A DNA stretch of 64,000 bases from the NCBI RefSeq assembly GCF_038449125.1, contig NZ_CP151800.1, positions 1,398,406 to 1,462,405 of the forward strand. Reading direction: 5' to 3'. The translations under genes and the position numbers were made by a program. The number at the start of each line of letters is the position of its first letter. The first letter of the stretch is position 1. This DNA comes from Kosakonia sp. BYX6 (GTDB lineage: Bacteria; Pseudomonadota; Gammaproteobacteria; Enterobacterales; Enterobacteriaceae). The notes beneath the pieces were generated by a model. It was not told the origin of the DNA, searched no databases, and saw nothing but the letters and a program-made list of their open reading frames with translations. Positions 62,266 through 64,000 of this stretch are shown piece after piece.

Positions 62266-62503
62266 TGTCCGACCCTGAAGTTCAGGCCGCTTATGGGCAC
62301 AGGAGCGCAAGGAACGCCTTCAGGAAATGCTTGCAGAGTGGCGTCGTCATGCCGGTCTCACCAGAGCGCAAGTTGCTGAACGCATCGGCGTAACGCCACC
62401 GACGGTTTCCCGCATGGAAGCGAATGTCATCAAAGCCAGCCTGGAAACATTGGCGCGATATGCGCGAGCATGTGGCATAAAGCATCCGCAAATCACGCTG
62501 TAA
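62216..62503 (+). pseudogene. Frameshifted XRE-family antitoxin (HigA type)
   Basis: An ATG at 62216 follows AAGGAG (62203-62208), but the frame stops after 14 codons. Three frames together spell one antitoxin. KTRKVSHGKAF is in one frame and RAELMSDPEVQAAY in a second. The third runs from about 62297, AQERKERLQEMLAEWRRHAG, through LTRAQVAERIGVTPPTVSRME, to HPQITL at the stop 62501-62503. The helix-turn-helix is intact in the last frame, but it lacks its own good start. At least two small deletions separate the frames. Confidence 0.75.
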
Positions 62504-62512
62504 ATCTGGTCG

Positions 62513-62545
62513 AAAAACAAAAAAAAGCCCGCACTAAAGGCGGGC
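62513..62545 (-). terminator. Intrinsic terminator on the minus strand
   Basis: GCCCGC (62527-62532) pairs with GCGGGC (62540-62545). On the minus strand a long T-run follows (A-run 62513-62526 on plus). It can end the Ldh-family gene, about 125 bases after its stop. Confidence 0.8.
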
Positions 62546-62578
62546 AAATTAATACTGGAAGCAATGTGAGCAATGTCG

Positions 62579-62615
62579 TACCGAATACCTGAGTGATTGA
62601 CTCAACTATTCGGTA
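62579..62615. repeat. Composite inverted repeat downstream of the Ldh-family gene
   Basis: Outer arms TACCGAATA (62579-62587) and TATTCGGTA (62607-62615) enclose a second pair TGAGT (62590-62594) and ACTCA (62600-62604). The two pairs are coaxial with small symmetric gaps. There is no T-run, so it is more like a REP-type or mobile palindrome than a terminator. Confidence 0.6.
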
Positions 62616-62669
62616 ATGAGAAAGATAATCTTTATCATCTTTACGATCAACCCCAAATTTTGTGCGACT

Positions 62670-63707
62670 TCACTGACTTAATGCGTCCAGCGCCAAAAAC
62701 TCATTCCACGACACATCATCAATAGAAATGCCTTCCTGTTCACGGCGGGTATAAGCCCGCCTTTCCGGCTCGCCGGGGATCTGCACGTCACGGCCTTCTT
62801 GCGCGTGGCGCACCCAATCTACCTGCGCCAGTAATTCTTGCTGATAGCTTTCGCCTGCGCCCAGCCGTGCCGGGTCGAAAAGAATCGACAACATATTATT
62901 GATAACGCCCGCGCGCGGCGGGATTTGATGGCTTTCGGTTTCGCCACCGGTCAACGCCGCGCCAAGCAGGCTGCAAATCAGCGACAGCCCCGCGCCTTTG
63001 TGGCCGCCGAAGGGCAATAACGCGCCGCGCGGTTCGCGCATCAAAACGCCCGGATCGGTAGTCGGGTGCCCGTTGGCATCCACCGCGCAGCCTTCTGGAA
63101 TAGGGCGGCTTTCATTCCATGCGATACGCGCTTTGTTCCCGGCGATCGCGCTGGTGGCGAAATCCAGCACCACCGGCGGCCTGCCCTGTAATGGAATGCC
63201 GACGCAAAACGGGTTAGTGCCAAGCCGGGCGCGTAACCCCTCGAACGGCAACACCGCCGACGGCGCGGCAACATTGGCAAAATGAATCGACACCAGTCCG
63301 GCATCGGCAACCTGTTCCGCCCATGCGCCAATGCGCCCCAAATGGTGGGAATTCGACAACCCGACAATCGCCACGCCAAACGCCTGCACGCGTGCGATCC
63401 CAGCGGCCATTGCCTGCTCGCCAAGCAACTGGCCAAAGCCGTGATCGCCATCAAACGAAATGACCGCGGCCCCGTCACGCACGGTGCGAAGCTGGGCATT
63501 CGGTTTTAGATCGCCCGCCAGAATGGCGCGAATGTAACGGGGCAGCAGCGTCACGCCGTGGGAATCGTGCCCTTTCAATGACGCTTCGACCAGATTGTCG
63601 GCAACTTTTTGCGCAATTTCTGGCGCGGTGTTAACCCGCACCAGATGCTGTTGCAGCAGCGAACGCAATTTCTGATGTGAAAATAGCGGCATAGGCCTTG
63701 TACTCAT
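62670..63707 (-). CDS. Ldh-family (malate/L-lactate/ureidoglycolate type) dehydrogenase, YbiC-like
   Basis: The 345-residue product belongs to the Ldh_2 family of NAD(P)-dependent 2-hydroxyacid dehydrogenases, which includes YbiC (HcxB), AllD, ComC and DlgD. Family signatures are KGHDSHGVTLLPRY, DGDHGFGQLL, GLSNSHHLGRIGAWAEQ, LGTNPFCVGIP, FATSAIAGNKARIAW and PFGGHKGAGLSLICSLLGAALTGG. It is closest to YbiC among those I remember. The ATG at 63707 has no good ribosome-binding sequence; an ATG at 63692 (MPLFSHQK) has AAGG close before it and may be the real start. It is divergent from the partial gene at the window end. AllD-type ureidoglycolate oxidation would fit the ureido theme of the island, but this is inference. 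Confidence 0.88.
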   Translation of the reverse strand: MSTRPMPLFSHQKLRSLLQQHLVRVNTAPEIAQKVADNLVEASLKGHDSHGVTLLPRYIRAILAGDLKPNAQLRTVRDGAAVISFDGDHGFGQLLGEQAMAAGIARVQAFGVAIVGLSNSHHLGRIGAWAEQVADAGLVSIHFANVAAPSAVLPFEGLRARLGTNPFCVGIPLQGRPPVVLDFATSAIAGNKARIAWNESRPIPEGCAVDANGHPTTDPGVLMREPRGALLPFGGHKGAGLSLICSLLGAALTGGETESHQIPPRAGVINNMLSILFDPARLGAGESYQQELLAQVDWVRHAQEGRDVQIPGEPERRAYTRREQEGISIDDVSWNEFLALDALSQ

Positions 63708-63915
63708 AAGGATAATAAAGAGGAGTTTTCGACTATAACGAGGATGTTTTTGTTACATAAGCATTAAAAATAACTATCCTTTCCCGCCCGTTAAATAATA
63801 CCGGCGACAAAAGTCTTAAGTTAATTATTCACTAAGCATTGCAGATTAAATCATTTCTTTTTTTATCCCCGCCAGCCAATGATTTTCATTTGAAAATTAA
63901 AAACGGGGGACAGGC
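63708..63915. other. Divergent intergenic region at the window end
   Basis: This 208-base AT-rich stretch separates two divergent genes and must hold both promoters. I could not identify a sigma-54, Fur or other recognisable box in it. Confidence 0.4.
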
Positions 63916-64000
63916 ATGAACAGAATAAACCGAACGCTCGCCGGTGCGCTGGCACTCTTTGCCTTAAATGGCGTTACGCATTCGGCGTTTGCCGAAGGCA
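63916..64000 (+). CDS. Exported protein, N-terminus only (cut by window edge)
   Basis: Only 28 codons are present. They encode MNRINRTLAGALALFALNGV followed by THSAFAEG, a good signal peptide with cleavage after AFA. A GGGGGA ribosome-binding sequence (63905-63910) supports the ATG. The mature protein lies outside the window; it could be another periplasmic binding protein, but nothing in the window decides this. Confidence 0.75.
   Translation, partial: MNRINRTLAGALALFALNGVTHSAFAEG

Noticed and set aside
62056-62503. A functional HigB-HigA toxin-antitoxin system
   Set aside because: The toxin lacks its N-terminus and start codon, and the antitoxin needs at least two frame changes.

Overview
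The window is a piece of an Enterobacteriaceae chromosome. From about 1 to 40.4 kb, gene content, order and protein lengths follow the Escherichia coli region between dapE and gltX almost gene for gene. The genes present in addition to the E. coli set, and a plant-associated flavour to the accessory block, suggest Kosakonia or a close Enterobacter/Klebsiella relative. That genus call is inference; the family call is secure.

Core region (1-40.4 kb). dapE (cut by the window edge), yffB, the 19-residue microprotein ypfM, acrD and the nitrate/nitrite sensor kinase narQ lie beside the divergent aegA, nudK and ypfG, and a secreted protein of unknown function. Next come the non-oxidative pentose phosphate pair talA-tktB, the malic enzyme maeB, hemF and the Tat-exported amidase amiA, ypeA, yfeY and the dye-decolourising peroxidase yfeX. 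The sulfur block follows: the sulfate/thiosulfate importer cysPUWA with cysM, then pdxK. It faces the PTS operon ptsH-ptsI-crr, cysK and cysZ on the other strand. zipA, ligA, ypeB, yfeH, yfeR and a FlxA-like coiled-coil gene lead to a tRNA operon (three Val, one Lys, minus strand), which is divergent from gltX. Downstream of tRNA-Lys a 63-bp direct repeat carries a second copy of the tRNA 3' end and of the terminator, an architecture like the rtT repeats of the E. coli tyrT locus.

Accessory region (40.4-64 kb). Right after gltX synteny with E. coli breaks. A TonB-dependent siderophore receptor and a signal-peptide-bearing Fes-like esterase are divergent around a perfect 10-1-10 palindrome that resembles a Fur box. 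A nitroreductase, ybdJ, a chemoreceptor with a NIT (nitrate/nitrite sensing) domain, and ybdK follow; the chemoreceptor sits between ybdJ and ybdK, which are neighbours in E. coli.

From 49 to 62 kb lie two complete ABC importers, each with a good sigma-54 promoter. The first is a Dpp/Opp-type five-gene importer followed in the same operon by an amidase-signature enzyme, with motifs like plant AMI1 indole-3-acetamide amidohydrolase, and by a carbamoylase/M20 hydrolase. The second is a polar-amino-acid importer, divergent from a MocR/GntR regulator. Together they look like a nitrogen-limitation scavenging island for an amide or ureido compound; the substrate is not known.

The stretch 61.94-62.50 kb is a graveyard: the C-terminal tail of a GGDEF protein on the minus strand, then a truncated RelE/Gp49-type toxin and a frameshifted XRE antitoxin on the plus strand. 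A YbiC-like Ldh-family dehydrogenase and the signal peptide of an exported protein close the window.
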